A stretch of 64,000 nucleotides of DNA from Rivularia sp. MS3 (GTDB lineage: Bacteria; Cyanobacteriota; Cyanobacteriia; Cyanobacteriales; Nostocaceae), in NCBI GenBank assembly GCA_019192545.1, contig JAHCMI010000046.1, positions 1 through 64,000 on the forward strand, written 5' to 3'. The notes beneath the pieces are model-generated. The model did not search any database. It saw nothing but the letters and a program-made list of their open reading frames with translations, and was not told the DNA's origin. The translations under genes and the position numbers were made by a program. Below, piece by piece: positions 18,344 to 26,114 of this stretch; the stretch's first letter is position 1; every line of letters starts with the position of its first letter.

Positions 18344-19489
18344 TCATCTGAAATTTATTGAACCCGATTTTCTTACTAACAAAAAACTTCCAATACCTAT
18401 TCCTAAAATATTTGGCAGCCATACACCCCAAAAAATTGATATAATTCCAGCGGTAGCGAATCCAGTACTTACAACTCGAATCATGTAGTAGCTGAAAATG
18501 ATGATTATAGTTATACCTAAAGCATTTATTCTAGCTCTAGGCTGTGGATTAATCCCTAAAGCCGAACCGAATATAGTAAACACTAAACACGAGAAAGGAA
18601 CAGCATATCTTTCTTGAATATTTACTCTCAGCTTACGGATACTTTGTTCGTCTCCAGTCATTTGTAAAATTGATAGTCTTTTATAAGCTGCAAAAAGATT
18701 CATTTCTCTATTGTCAATATTATGATTTGCTAAATCTAATGGTTTTCTATCAAGATTAACCGATAACCTTTCAAATTGAATTAGTTCGCCATAAGAGCCA
18801 TCGCGGTTAATGAAATTCTTGACACCTTGATAAAATATCCAATTGTTTAGATGATTATTCCATTCAGCCGAATCTGATTTAATGATTTGCTTTAAATCAC
18901 CGTATTGATTATAAATAAGTAATGTCACATCCTGCATCTTTTGGTTGGTAAAACTGTCAGCGTAAAATAACACTTTTAACTGAGGATTTTTCTGGCTAAA
19001 TTCTCGATAAACAATATTTTTATTTATATGATTCTCTCGATTCACATCCATTGCTTTTTCTAAAGTGATAGCAGCTAGGTAGTTAGCTGGAGGAACTATA
19101 ATCTCATTTACAAAAAGCATGATTAAAGCAGCGATGAAACTTGTAATTAATGCTGGAAATATCAAACGATATAAGCTGATACCGTGACTTTGAAAAGCTA
19201 AAATCTCGCTTTTGATAGAAAGTTTACCGTAAACAAAAATTGAAGCCAATAGCATAGTTATCGGTAAAGATACAGCTATAAAAGCAGGAAATTTTAGTAA
19301 GTGAATATAAAATGAAGTTGAAACAGGTAGTCCTCTATTAGCTACAAATTTTGCTTGTTCAAAAGATATACCAATTAACTCGACTACGACAGTAGAAGCA
19401 GCGAGTCCGAGGATGAAAGGAGGTATTAATTCTTTGATTATGTAGCGTTCTAGGATGGAAATTTGGGGAAGTATATTTAGTTTTTTCAT
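18344..19489 (-). CDS. LptF/LptG-family permease (YjgP/YjgQ)
   Basis: The 381-residue inner-membrane protein has six predicted helices: three near the N-terminus (~22-45, ~65-90, ~105-130) and three near the C-terminus (~290-375), separated by a beta-rich periplasmic domain (~150-270). This is the layout of the LptF/LptG permeases that, with the LptB ATPase, extract lipopolysaccharide and pass it to LptC/A. Segments near the start (ILERYIIKELIPPFILG) and SLPITMLLASIFVYGKLS agree with the family. Many cyanobacteria encode a single such permease, so I do not decide between F and G. The start is ATG 19489. The gene is isolated from other lpt genes here. Downstream lies a partial copy of the CGTAGTTGCGC palindrome repeat. 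Confidence 0.88.
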   Translation of the reverse strand: MKKLNILPQISILERYIIKELIPPFILGLAASTVVVELIGISFEQAKFVANRGLPVSTSFYIHLLKFPAFIAVSLPITMLLASIFVYGKLSIKSEILAFQSHGISLYRLIFPALITSFIAALIMLFVNEIIVPPANYLAAITLEKAMDVNRENHINKNIVYREFSQKNPQLKVLFYADSFTNQKMQDVTLLIYNQYGDLKQIIKSDSAEWNNHLNNWIFYQGVKNFINRDGSYGELIQFERLSVNLDRKPLDLANHNIDNREMNLFAAYKRLSILQMTGDEQSIRKLRVNIQERYAVPFSCLVFTIFGSALGINPQPRARINALGITIIIIFSYYMIRVVSTGFATAGIISIFWGVWLPNILGIGIGSFLLVRKSGSINFR

Positions 19490-19618
19490 GATTTTTAAAG
19501 TCAGTTTTTGTAGATTGGGTTACTATGAATTGCACCCAATCTACCGTCTTAGTGCTTCACCCTATTCAAGAAACAGGCTTTCAAGCAATTTTATTTATGT
19601 AAGGTAAGAGTAATAAAT

Positions 19619-19927
19619 TTAATCACCGTATTTTTCTCTCCATTCTCGTATGTCTTCTCCATGTTGTCTAATCTTTTCTGCTCTACATTGACTAAGAGCT
19701 ACAGAATCCAATCCTTGATTAAAGCATTCTTTTATATAGTCGTTTATATCTGGAATTGGGGGTTTTTCTGCACTTGAACTAGCTTTAGTAGAGCTACTTC
19801 CACCTCCATTAGAAGAAACCTTGCTTGAAGTACCTCCATCACAAGATACTGCAAGTACGCACAGAGCTAAAACACCAATACTCAAAACTGATTTACCTGC
19901 TTTAGTGTTGAATTGATTGAATTTCAT
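19619..19927 (-). CDS. Small putative lipoprotein, 102 aa
   Basis: The N-terminus (MKFNQF...SVLSIGVLALCVLAVSC) is a lipoprotein signal with lipobox LAVSC, placing the acylated Cys at residue 29. A Ser/Gly/Lys-rich linker follows (30-55), then a short charged globular part (~56-102) ending REWREKYGD. No named domain is recognised. It lies at the downstream end of a leftward run of small secreted genes (116-aa, 109-aa and RTX proteins) but is separated from the next by about 110 bases. Function unknown. Confidence 0.65.
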   Translation of the reverse strand: MKFNQFNTKAGKSVLSIGVLALCVLAVSCDGGTSSKVSSNGGGSSSTKASSSAEKPPIPDINDYIKECFNQGLDSVALSQCRAEKIRQHGEDIREWREKYGD

Positions 19928-20034
19928 GTTTACCTGTTGAAAAATTATGGTTTGTGTTTATTTCCTCGAGTAGATGAACCATGATTTCTCTGTCTTCAGC
20001 CATTTGTAGCGTGTCATGGCTGCAAATTTTTCTG

Positions 20035-20355
20035 TTATCGTGAAGCGTCTCTGAATTCTACAAAATAATTTCCTTTTGGCAACTCTATGGTTATTTCGTC
20101 TTTAGAATTACCCAGGTTTACTTCGCCGATAATTTCATCAGCTTCATAAATGCCGTTGTTATTCGTGTCTTGCCCCAATCTGACAATCAAGTCAAAGCCA
20201 CCTGTAGAAAGACTTAAATTACCGCTATCAGACAATTCAAACTCATAAACATCTTGAAGATTATTTTCTCCGAGCTTGCTGCCCGGTATGGTTATTCTAT
20301 TTTCTAAACCCTTTCTTAAAACACCTAGATATTTTGGATTATCGGTAGTACTCAT
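20035..20355 (-). CDS. Small pre-peptidase-C-terminal-domain-like protein, 106 aa
   Basis: The start at ATG 20355 (MSTTDNPKYLG) is preferred over an in-frame ATG at 20385 because AAGGAG lies ~9 bases upstream of it. The sequence reads YEFELSDSGNLSLSTGG, then VRLGQDTNNNGIYEADEIIGE and a closing LPKGNYFVEFRD. That pattern of PPC-type beta-sandwich domains also occurs near the N-terminus of the RTX protein at 21117-22316. There is no signal peptide; like RTX proteins it may be a type I substrate or a fragment. A 19-base sequence ~110 bases upstream (20462-20480) is repeated upstream of the 24069 gene. Confidence 0.65.
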   Translation of the reverse strand: MSTTDNPKYLGVLRKGLENRITIPGSKLGENNLQDVYEFELSDSGNLSLSTGGFDLIVRLGQDTNNNGIYEADEIIGEVNLGNSKDEITIELPKGNYFVEFRDASR

Positions 20356-20461
20356 GCTGTATAATTCTCCTTGTTTGAAGCGCAATAAAGGTTAACTTTA
20401 CTTGAATTAACTACCTCACAAGCTGCTGTAAGGCTTGGTAGAAGACTTTTGCTTTTTGTTC

Positions 20462-20480
20462 TCACTTAAGTTACCACTAA
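20462..20480 (-). promoter_or_regulatory. Shared 19-bp upstream motif, copy 1
   Basis: TCACTTAAGTTACCACTAA is identical to 24104-24122, and the following ~25 bases are also similar (…TTTTT-A-GCAAG-ATTTTT). Both copies lie in the same orientation upstream of leftward genes for PPC/RTX proteins. This suggests a common promoter or operator, although a dispersed repeat remains possible. Confidence 0.5.
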
Positions 20481-20727
20481 AAATATTTTTAATGCAAGTA
20501 TTTTTGTTTAAGAAATATTACAAGCTGTGTAACGTCTTGTTATTTGGAGTAAAGATTTTTTGATAGAAGATTTTACATAAAAAAACAGCCATGCAAAGTG
20601 GTGTGAAACTTTGCAGATGGCTGAAGCCGTGCGTAAACTGTTGGCTCAGGTGTGTGAGTCAACGAGGAGAAGAAAGACGATAGAAAAAGTTACCAACACG
20701 AATCTATATCTTTCGACTTAATCTTGA

Positions 20728-21057
20728 TTAACATCGACTACTTGATGCTAAACTGTTGGATTTTCTCAATAAATCGATTGCATCCATGTTTATTTCATGC
20801 ATGGTTTCGATTTGTATTTGTCTTCTGCGGTTATAAGCATCAAGATTACTTTGTAATAGTTTTGCATACTGCGATCTTCTATAACATTCTTCAACTGTTT
20901 CTCGACTTGGGGGGTTACAGTAAGTTCTTAGAAATGCTCTTTGTCGTCGTAATTCATGTGCAATTGCGACTCCTTCACTCTGAGCATCTACGGAAGCAGT
21001 TCCCAATGAGCTTAAAAGTACTGTTGCTGTTAAAGGAATTATCAGATTAATTTTCAT
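20728..21057 (-). CDS. Small exported protein, unknown function, 109 aa
   Basis: The N-terminus MKINLIIPLTATVLLSSLG..SVDAQ is a clear Sec signal peptide with cleavage near residue 25. The mature part (~85 residues) is helical, Arg/Gln-rich and contains three Cys (two in a CNPPSRETVEEC pattern, one at the C-terminus). Charged helices suggest a soluble periplasmic or secreted protein. It sits 60 bases downstream of the 399-aa RTX gene on the same strand and may be co-transcribed. No family is recognised. Confidence 0.6.
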   Translation of the reverse strand: MKINLIIPLTATVLLSSLGTASVDAQSEGVAIAHELRRQRAFLRTYCNPPSRETVEECYRRSQYAKLLQSNLDAYNRRRQIQIETMHEINMDAIDLLRKSNSLASSSRC

Positions 21058-21116
21058 TACATTATTTAGTCTCCAATATAGGCAAATATTCTGCGATCGC
21101 TTTTTGTTAGATAGAG

Positions 21117-22316
21117 TTAAACAACGTTGAAATTACTCGCATCATTTAAACTTTCAGCAGTTGCCCATGTGACGGTTGCCAATACTTCATCACCAGCGAG
21201 AATATTGGTAAAACTATCGCTCTGCTCGAAGCTCAAATTACCAAATGTCAATCCATCAACTAGTTCAAATTGAGTTTGTTCTAAACGAAAACCGTTGATA
21301 ATATCTGTACCGTCACCTTGACGTAAAACTATTACGTCTTCACCGCCGTTTAACCATAATGTATCGTTGCCTGCTCCACCATCAAAACGTTCTGCACTAC
21401 TAGAGCCATAAATAGTATCTTCTCCTTCTCCACCAAACAGAAAGTCGTTACCACCGTTACCAAATATCAAGTCGTTATCAGCACCACCAGCTAAGAAATC
21501 GGGTAGGCTATTACCGTAAAGTTCATCGTTGCCGTCTCCACCAAATTGAAGGCTTATTCCGTTGTTGTTATAAATTTTGTCGTCTCCTCCTAAACCAAAT
21601 AAGGCTTCATTTGTGAAACTAAATAAGCTTTCACTTTGATTTGAACCTCTAACGGTATTTATTCGAGAATCACCTATTGTTCCGTTATCGGTGTCGTTTC
21701 CAGAATCACCTACTGTTCCGTTGTCGGTGTCGTTTCCGGAGTCACCAACTGTTCCGTTGTCGGTGTCGTTTTCAGAATCACCTATTGTTCCGTTGTCGGT
21801 GTCGTTTCCAGAATCACCTACTGTACCGTTATCGGTGTCGCTGCCGGAGTTATCTGTAGATAAAGGAGTTGGATCGATAGTTATTTGATAAGTAGGTAGC
21901 TCTGGTGAAATTAAAGGGGATGCAACAGTTCCAATTGGAGCTAATTCTATTAAGTAACTACCAGCAGATAAATCTTCCTGGAAAACCACTGCTGGATCTG
22001 TAACTCTACTTGATGGTAATTGGGAAGGCTCTCCGATAACTTCTCCATTATCAATTACATCGTTGTTGTTTGCGTCTTGGGCAATACGAAAATTTACCCT
22101 ACTACCTGGTATCAACACACCAGCATCACTGAAAGTATCATCAGCATCACTAACAGTATCAGATGTAGGAGTTAAGGAAAAGCCGTTAATTTCTATATTA
22201 GTAGGCTGTTCTAATGTAAATGAGAGAGTATCTTCAACATTACCCCCCGCTGTAAATAGCCCGCTAGTTTCAACTTCTGCGTCTTGTAAAATGCCTAAAT
22301 CTTGTATTTCGTCCAT
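21117..22316 (-). CDS. RTX (haemolysin-type Ca-binding) protein with PPC-like N-domain and 12-aa repeats
   Basis: Residues ~1-150 resemble PPC-type beta-sandwich modules (VNFRIAQDANNNDVIDNGEVIGEP, SAGSYLIELAPIG). A low-complexity spacer (~160-225) follows, built from five tandem 12-residue units NDTDNGTxGDSx. RTX nonapeptides then occupy ~235-325 (GLGGDDKIY, GGDGNDELYG, GGADNDLIFGNGGNDFLFGGEG). The last ~90 residues (VLRQGDGTDIINGF...LSFEQ...LATV) match the C-terminus of the 22384-24069 protein and probably carry the type I secretion signal. There is no Sec signal, as expected for RTX proteins. Calcium would fold the beta-roll outside the cell. The start is ATG 22316. Function beyond secretion is unknown. 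Confidence 0.85.
   Translation of the reverse strand: MDEIQDLGILQDAEVETSGLFTAGGNVEDTLSFTLEQPTNIEINGFSLTPTSDTVSDADDTFSDAGVLIPGSRVNFRIAQDANNNDVIDNGEVIGEPSQLPSSRVTDPAVVFQEDLSAGSYLIELAPIGTVASPLISPELPTYQITIDPTPLSTDNSGSDTDNGTVGDSGNDTDNGTIGDSENDTDNGTVGDSGNDTDNGTVGDSGNDTDNGTIGDSRINTVRGSNQSESLFSFTNEALFGLGGDDKIYNNNGISLQFGGDGNDELYGNSLPDFLAGGADNDLIFGNGGNDFLFGGEGEDTIYGSSSAERFDGGAGNDTLWLNGGEDVIVLRQGDGTDIINGFRLEQTQFELVDGLTFGNLSFEQSDSFTNILAGDEVLATVTWATAESLNDASNFNVV
21668..21850. repeat. 36-bp in-frame tandem repeat, about five units
   Basis: Five near-identical 36-base units encode the 12-residue NDTDNGT-GDS spacer of the RTX protein. The units differ by a few bases, so copy number is likely to vary between strains. 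Confidence 0.9.
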
Positions 22317-22383
22317 GATTTTACGATTGGTTGAATGTTTTATGAATGTTTGACGTTGGAAAAATCAACTTTGGTAGATAGAA

Positions 22384-24069
22384 TCAAATAACACTAAAAT
22401 TAATCGGATTGCTTAGTATATCTACAGTTGTAGATTCGACGGTTGCTAAGATTTCGTTGTTAGCCAAAATATCTGCTGAGTTACCGTTTTGCTCAAAACT
22501 TAAATCGCCATATGTTAATCCACCAACTAAATCAAACTGAGTATAGTTTTTATTGAAATTTCTGATAGTATCCCCGCCATCACCTTGACGTAAAAAGACT
22601 GATTCTTTCCCACTATTCAATATTATTAAATCGGCATCGGCTCCACCATCTATACATGCTTCGTTGTAGGAACCATAAATTGTATCTTCACCCGCACCAC
22701 CGTAGATTATGCCGTTACTACTTTTCGCAAATATTTTGTCGTTACCATCATCACCATGAATTAACTGGTTAGAACTGGAATTACTGCCAGAAATTGTGTC
22801 GTTTCCAGCACCACCATATATTGTATCGTTGCCACCTTCACCGGCAATTCTATCGTTACCAACGCCGCCTAAAATAAGATCGTCGCCGTCGCTACCCGTA
22901 AGCCTATCATTTCCGGCTTCACCGATTAAAGTATCGCTACCACCATTACCCAAAATTCTATCGTCACCAACACCACCATATATTAAGTCAGATTGTTTGT
23001 AACCTTTGATTTTGTCGTTACCTGCTCCACCATAGATTGTGCTGGTACCACCTCTGTTATAAAGTGTGTCGTCTCCATCTAAACCAAAGATATTTCTACC
23101 GTTAGCATTTTCAGAGATATAGTCTTTTCCGGATGTGCCGATAATGTCACCGGAAGTTGGTTGAGGTTCAGCTTCGATTGCGAAAACTTCAGATTCGGGT
23201 GTTTGTAAATTGACATTTCCTGGGTGTCGTTGTGTTGTTGGTTGAGATCCAAACTCGAAAACTCTGAGGGTACCATCATTCGAGCCAATAACGGCTTCTT
23301 CATCACCATCTCCGTCTATATCTGCAAAAGTTGGTGCGCTATAAGTTCCTACATCAAATCCGTCAAAGGGATTGCCTTCACCTTTTACATGAGTGAAGGT
23401 ACCACCGTCATTCTTAAAAAACTGAATTAATCCGGCTTTATTGCCAATAAAAGCATCTAAATCCCCATCTTTATCAATATCGGTAAATGTAGGGGTGCTA
23501 TAAGTTCCTACATCAATAGCATTTAAAGGGTTTTGAGTACCTTCTAATTTTTTGAAACTACCGCCGTTATTCTGCAAATAGGTGACTCTACCAGTTGCCG
23601 AGCCAATAAAAGCATCTTTATCTCCATCCCCATCAACATCTGCAAATGTCGGTGCAGAGTAACTTTGTCCGAAACCTGGGCGATTTAAAGGATTACCATT
23701 GCCTGTGATGCGAGTGAAATTACCATTATCGTTCTGATAGTATTCAATTCTAGTGGCACCATAACGAGTACCTACAAAAGCATCTTCATCACCATCCCCA
23801 TCTATATCTACAAATGTAGGTTTCGTATACAACCCACCGATTGGTGAAGCATGAAATGGGTTTAAATAACTTTTTACTTCTACAAATTTTCCATTCCCTT
23901 GGTTCTCAATCAATTCAACAGAAGTTCTAGAAGCGGCAGTTTTTTGTCCAACAAAAACATCTAAATCCCCATCCCCATCAATGTCTGTAAATGCAGGTGC
24001 GCTATGCCCTGTTGTAGTAAAGCCGTTAAATGGGTTATCACTGCCTGTTAATTCTTTCATCTTTAGCAT
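22384..24069 (-). CDS. FG-GAP/VCBS-repeat and RTX protein, 561 aa
   Basis: Residues 1-275 contain five or six FG-GAP/VCBS blades, each with a Ca-binding DIDGDGDLDVFVG-type loop and a PTF.D core, forming a probable beta-propeller. Residues ~300-470 are RTX nonapeptide repeats (GLDGDDTLY, GGAGNDKIKG, GEAGNDRLTGSDGDDLILGG). The C-terminal ~90 residues (FLRQGDGGDTIRNF...YGDLSFEQ...ILATV) are homologous to those of the neighbouring RTX protein, consistent with a shared type I secretion signal. There is no Sec signal. Two ATGs (24069, 24060) may start it. The 19-base motif at 24104-24122 lies just upstream. Likely secreted and calcium-dependent; role unknown. Confidence 0.87.
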   Translation of the reverse strand: MLKMKELTGSDNPFNGFTTTGHSAPAFTDIDGDGDLDVFVGQKTAASRTSVELIENQGNGKFVEVKSYLNPFHASPIGGLYTKPTFVDIDGDGDEDAFVGTRYGATRIEYYQNDNGNFTRITGNGNPLNRPGFGQSYSAPTFADVDGDGDKDAFIGSATGRVTYLQNNGGSFKKLEGTQNPLNAIDVGTYSTPTFTDIDKDGDLDAFIGNKAGLIQFFKNDGGTFTHVKGEGNPFDGFDVGTYSAPTFADIDGDGDEEAVIGSNDGTLRVFEFGSQPTTQRHPGNVNLQTPESEVFAIEAEPQPTSGDIIGTSGKDYISENANGRNIFGLDGDDTLYNRGGTSTIYGGAGNDKIKGYKQSDLIYGGVGDDRILGNGGSDTLIGEAGNDRLTGSDGDDLILGGVGNDRIAGEGGNDTIYGGAGNDTISGSNSSSNQLIHGDDGNDKIFAKSSNGIIYGGAGEDTIYGSYNEACIDGGADADLIILNSGKESVFLRQGDGGDTIRNFNKNYTQFDLVGGLTYGDLSFEQNGNSADILANNEILATVESTTVDILSNPINFSVI

Positions 24070-24103
24070 TTGTTTTCCCTCCCTCTTCTGTCTCTGCCGA
24101 ACT

Positions 24104-24122
24104 TCACTTAAGTTACCACTAA
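24104..24122 (-). promoter_or_regulatory. Shared 19-bp upstream motif, copy 2
   Basis: Identical to 20462-20480 and about 35 bases upstream of the FG-GAP/RTX start. In both places a T-rich stretch with GCAAG-ATTTTT follows. Its proximity to the start codon suits a promoter element. Confidence 0.5.
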
Positions 24123-24383
24123 GCTTTTTTTAGCGCAAGAATTTTTTTTCTGCTGTGGCTTAATTTAGAAAATAATTACTTTGATAATGCCTATATTTAC
24201 TGGTTTAGAGAGAATATTGATTTTTGTAAAGGTTTGGTTTTTAGGTTATATAAGACCTATAGCTGGCAAATTAGAGCGCTTTTTGGCAAGGTGAATACAT
24301 TGATAATCTACCTCACCCCAACCTATCACTCTCCTCTCCTTGTTAAGGCTAAAGTGTACGCAGAAGTATTCTGATTCCTTCAC

Positions 24384-24571
24384 AACTTTTAGATCCCCCC
24401 TAGCCCCCCTTAAAAAGGGGGGAATAGGAATTAAAGTCTCACTTAACAAGGGGAATAGGAATTAAAGTCCCCACTTAACAAGGGAAGAATAGGAATTAAA
24501 GCCCCACTTAACAAGGGGGATAGCAATTAAAGTCCCCCTTTTTAAGGGGGATTTAGGGGGATCTAAAAGTT
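24384..24571. repeat. Inverted-ended dispersed repeat with internal ~32-bp tandem units
   Basis: The ends AACTTTTAGATCCCCC and GGGGGATCTAAAAGTT are inverted copies. The middle (24422-24536) holds three to four imperfect copies of a unit containing ACTTAACAAGG and ATAGGAATTAAAGTCCCC. Shorter relatives occur at 51171-51244 and at the right edge (from 63931). It lies in the ~620-base gap between the RTX and STAND genes and codes for nothing credible. Confidence 0.75.
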
Positions 24572-24690
24572 ATGTGTACGGGGTAGCCTTGTTGCTGCAC
24601 TACGAGTAATTTGTTTTTTTAAATTGAATGAAATTTTTCACATAAATGAAACTATAATATGAAAAGATACTGCCACTGGGTGTAACTATT

Positions 24691-26040
24691 GTGATTCCTG
24701 AAGATTTTCTTAAAAATATAGCTGCTTCTCATGGTGTCTCAGAATTGGAATGGGATGTCTTGCGTTTATCTATAGACGGAAAATCTATTAAGGCGATCGC
24801 CGAGGGATTGGCAATCAACGAAGGTACTGTACGCAAGCGTTTGAGCGATATTTACAAGAAATTTCACATTGATGGCAAAGGGCCTGTAAAATTAGCGAAG
24901 TTACAGCATTTACTTGTAAATCAGTACCAGGAGTTATCTGGCGAGGAAGTTTCATCGAACTTAATCGCAAATATTGATTCGTTTGTAGGGGATAAGTTAC
25001 CGCTTGATGCGCCTCAAACCCAAGATTGGGGTGAAGCTCCGGAAGTTTCGGTGTTTTACGGCAGAAAAGCAGAGTTAGAAACCACTAGACAATGGATTTT
25101 AGAAAATCGCTGTCGCTTAGTTGCTTTGCTGGGTATGGGAGGAATCGGTAAAACCAATTTAGCGGTGAAATTAGCCAAACAAATTCAAGATAAATTCGAG
25201 TTTATCATTTGGCGTTCTTTGGATAATCAACCGTTACCCCAAGATTTTATTACGGATGCGATTGTATTTCTATCCAATCAGGAGGAAACAGAATTACCCG
25301 CAGACATCAACGAAAAAATTTCACTGTTAATCAAATATTTACGTCAACGCCGTTGTTTACTGGTACTTGACGCTTTTGAAAATGTATTACGCAGTGGGGA
25401 CAGATTTGGTAGATATGAAAAGGAATGCGAAGATTATGGCATATTGCTGAAACGGTTGGGAGAAACGGAGCATCAAAGCTGCTTGTTGCTTTGCTCTCAA
25501 GAAAAACCCAGAGAAATTACTTTTTTAGAAAATCCCAAAGGATTGGTTAAATCACTCCAAGTCGAAGGCTTGAAGGTGGAAGATGCGGAGCAAATCTTGC
25601 AAGAGCAGGGTTTGACAGCAAAAGAACACTGGAAAAGTTTAATTGATTATGCCCAAGGTAATCCTTTTGCTTTAAAAATTGTTGGTGCAACTATCAAAGA
25701 TTTGTTTAACGGTAATGTGGCAGAATTTACCAAACACAATACCTGGGTTTTTGGTGATTTTCGGACAATACTCGACGAGCAATGGAATCGCTTATCAAAG
25801 TTAGAAAAACAAATGATGCAGTGTTTGGCAACAGAAGCTAAAGCTGTACCGTTATCGAAACTGAAAAAGGAAATTCCTCAAATATCAACTTCCGAACTCA
25901 TAGAAACTTTAGCATCTTTAAAAAGACGGGCATTGATAGATACCAGTAATCAAAATAAAGATGAATCTCAAACATCTTATTATCTGGAATATCTCATCAA
26001 AAAATACGTCAAAAAATATCATTTGAGTCACGACGAATAA
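24691..26040 (+). CDS. STAND-class NB-ARC ATPase with N-terminal HTH, no sensor repeats
   Basis: Residues ~15-75 form a LuxR-like helix-turn-helix (LSIDGKSIKAIAEGLAINEGTVRKRLSDIYKKF). Residues ~120-330 are an NB-ARC P-loop ATPase with Walker A LLGMGGIGKT (147-156) and Walker B LLVLDAFENVL (223-233). A winged-helix segment (~350-435) follows (LSKLEKQMMQCLA...LKRRALIDTS). STAND proteins of this HTH/NB-ARC type in cyanobacteria usually continue into WD40 or TPR sensor repeats; here the protein ends after 449 residues, YHLSHDE. It starts at GTG 24691. A Ser/Thr kinase gene follows after 74 bases on the same strand, so they may act together in signal transduction. The ligand is unknown. Confidence 0.85.
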   Translation: MIPEDFLKNIAASHGVSELEWDVLRLSIDGKSIKAIAEGLAINEGTVRKRLSDIYKKFHIDGKGPVKLAKLQHLLVNQYQELSGEEVSSNLIANIDSFVGDKLPLDAPQTQDWGEAPEVSVFYGRKAELETTRQWILENRCRLVALLGMGGIGKTNLAVKLAKQIQDKFEFIIWRSLDNQPLPQDFITDAIVFLSNQEETELPADINEKISLLIKYLRQRRCLLVLDAFENVLRSGDRFGRYEKECEDYGILLKRLGETEHQSCLLLCSQEKPREITFLENPKGLVKSLQVEGLKVEDAEQILQEQGLTAKEHWKSLIDYAQGNPFALKIVGATIKDLFNGNVAEFTKHNTWVFGDFRTILDEQWNRLSKLEKQMMQCLATEAKAVPLSKLKKEIPQISTSELIETLASLKRRALIDTSNQNKDESQTSYYLEYLIKKYVKKYHLSHDE

Positions 26041-26072
26041 TTAGACAATTAAATAATTTCGGGATAATTCTA

Positions 26073-26104
26073 TTCCCTATTCCCTATTCCCTATTCCCCA
26101 TTCC
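26073..26104. repeat. Heptameric short tandem repeat (TATTCCC)n
   Basis: Four or five TATTCCC units, the complement of the array at 4752-4786, fill the short gap between the STAND and kinase genes. Because the array ends ten bases before the GTG start, it also occupies the expected ribosome-site position. Confidence 0.8.
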
Positions 26105-26114
26105 CTCTTCCGTT

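Noticed and set aside
20724-21050. 108-residue plus-strand frame
   Set aside because: It is the antisense of the 109-aa exported protein gene, which has a clear signal peptide.
21668-21850. Possible CRISPR array (36-bp units)
   Set aside because: The units are contiguous without spacers and lie in frame in an RTX gene, encoding a 12-residue spacer peptide.
24422-24536. Possible CRISPR array or small ORF 24246-24449
   Set aside because: Units of ~32 bases are adjacent and degenerate, with inverted outer ends. This is a dispersed repeat, and the overlapping frame is not protein-like.
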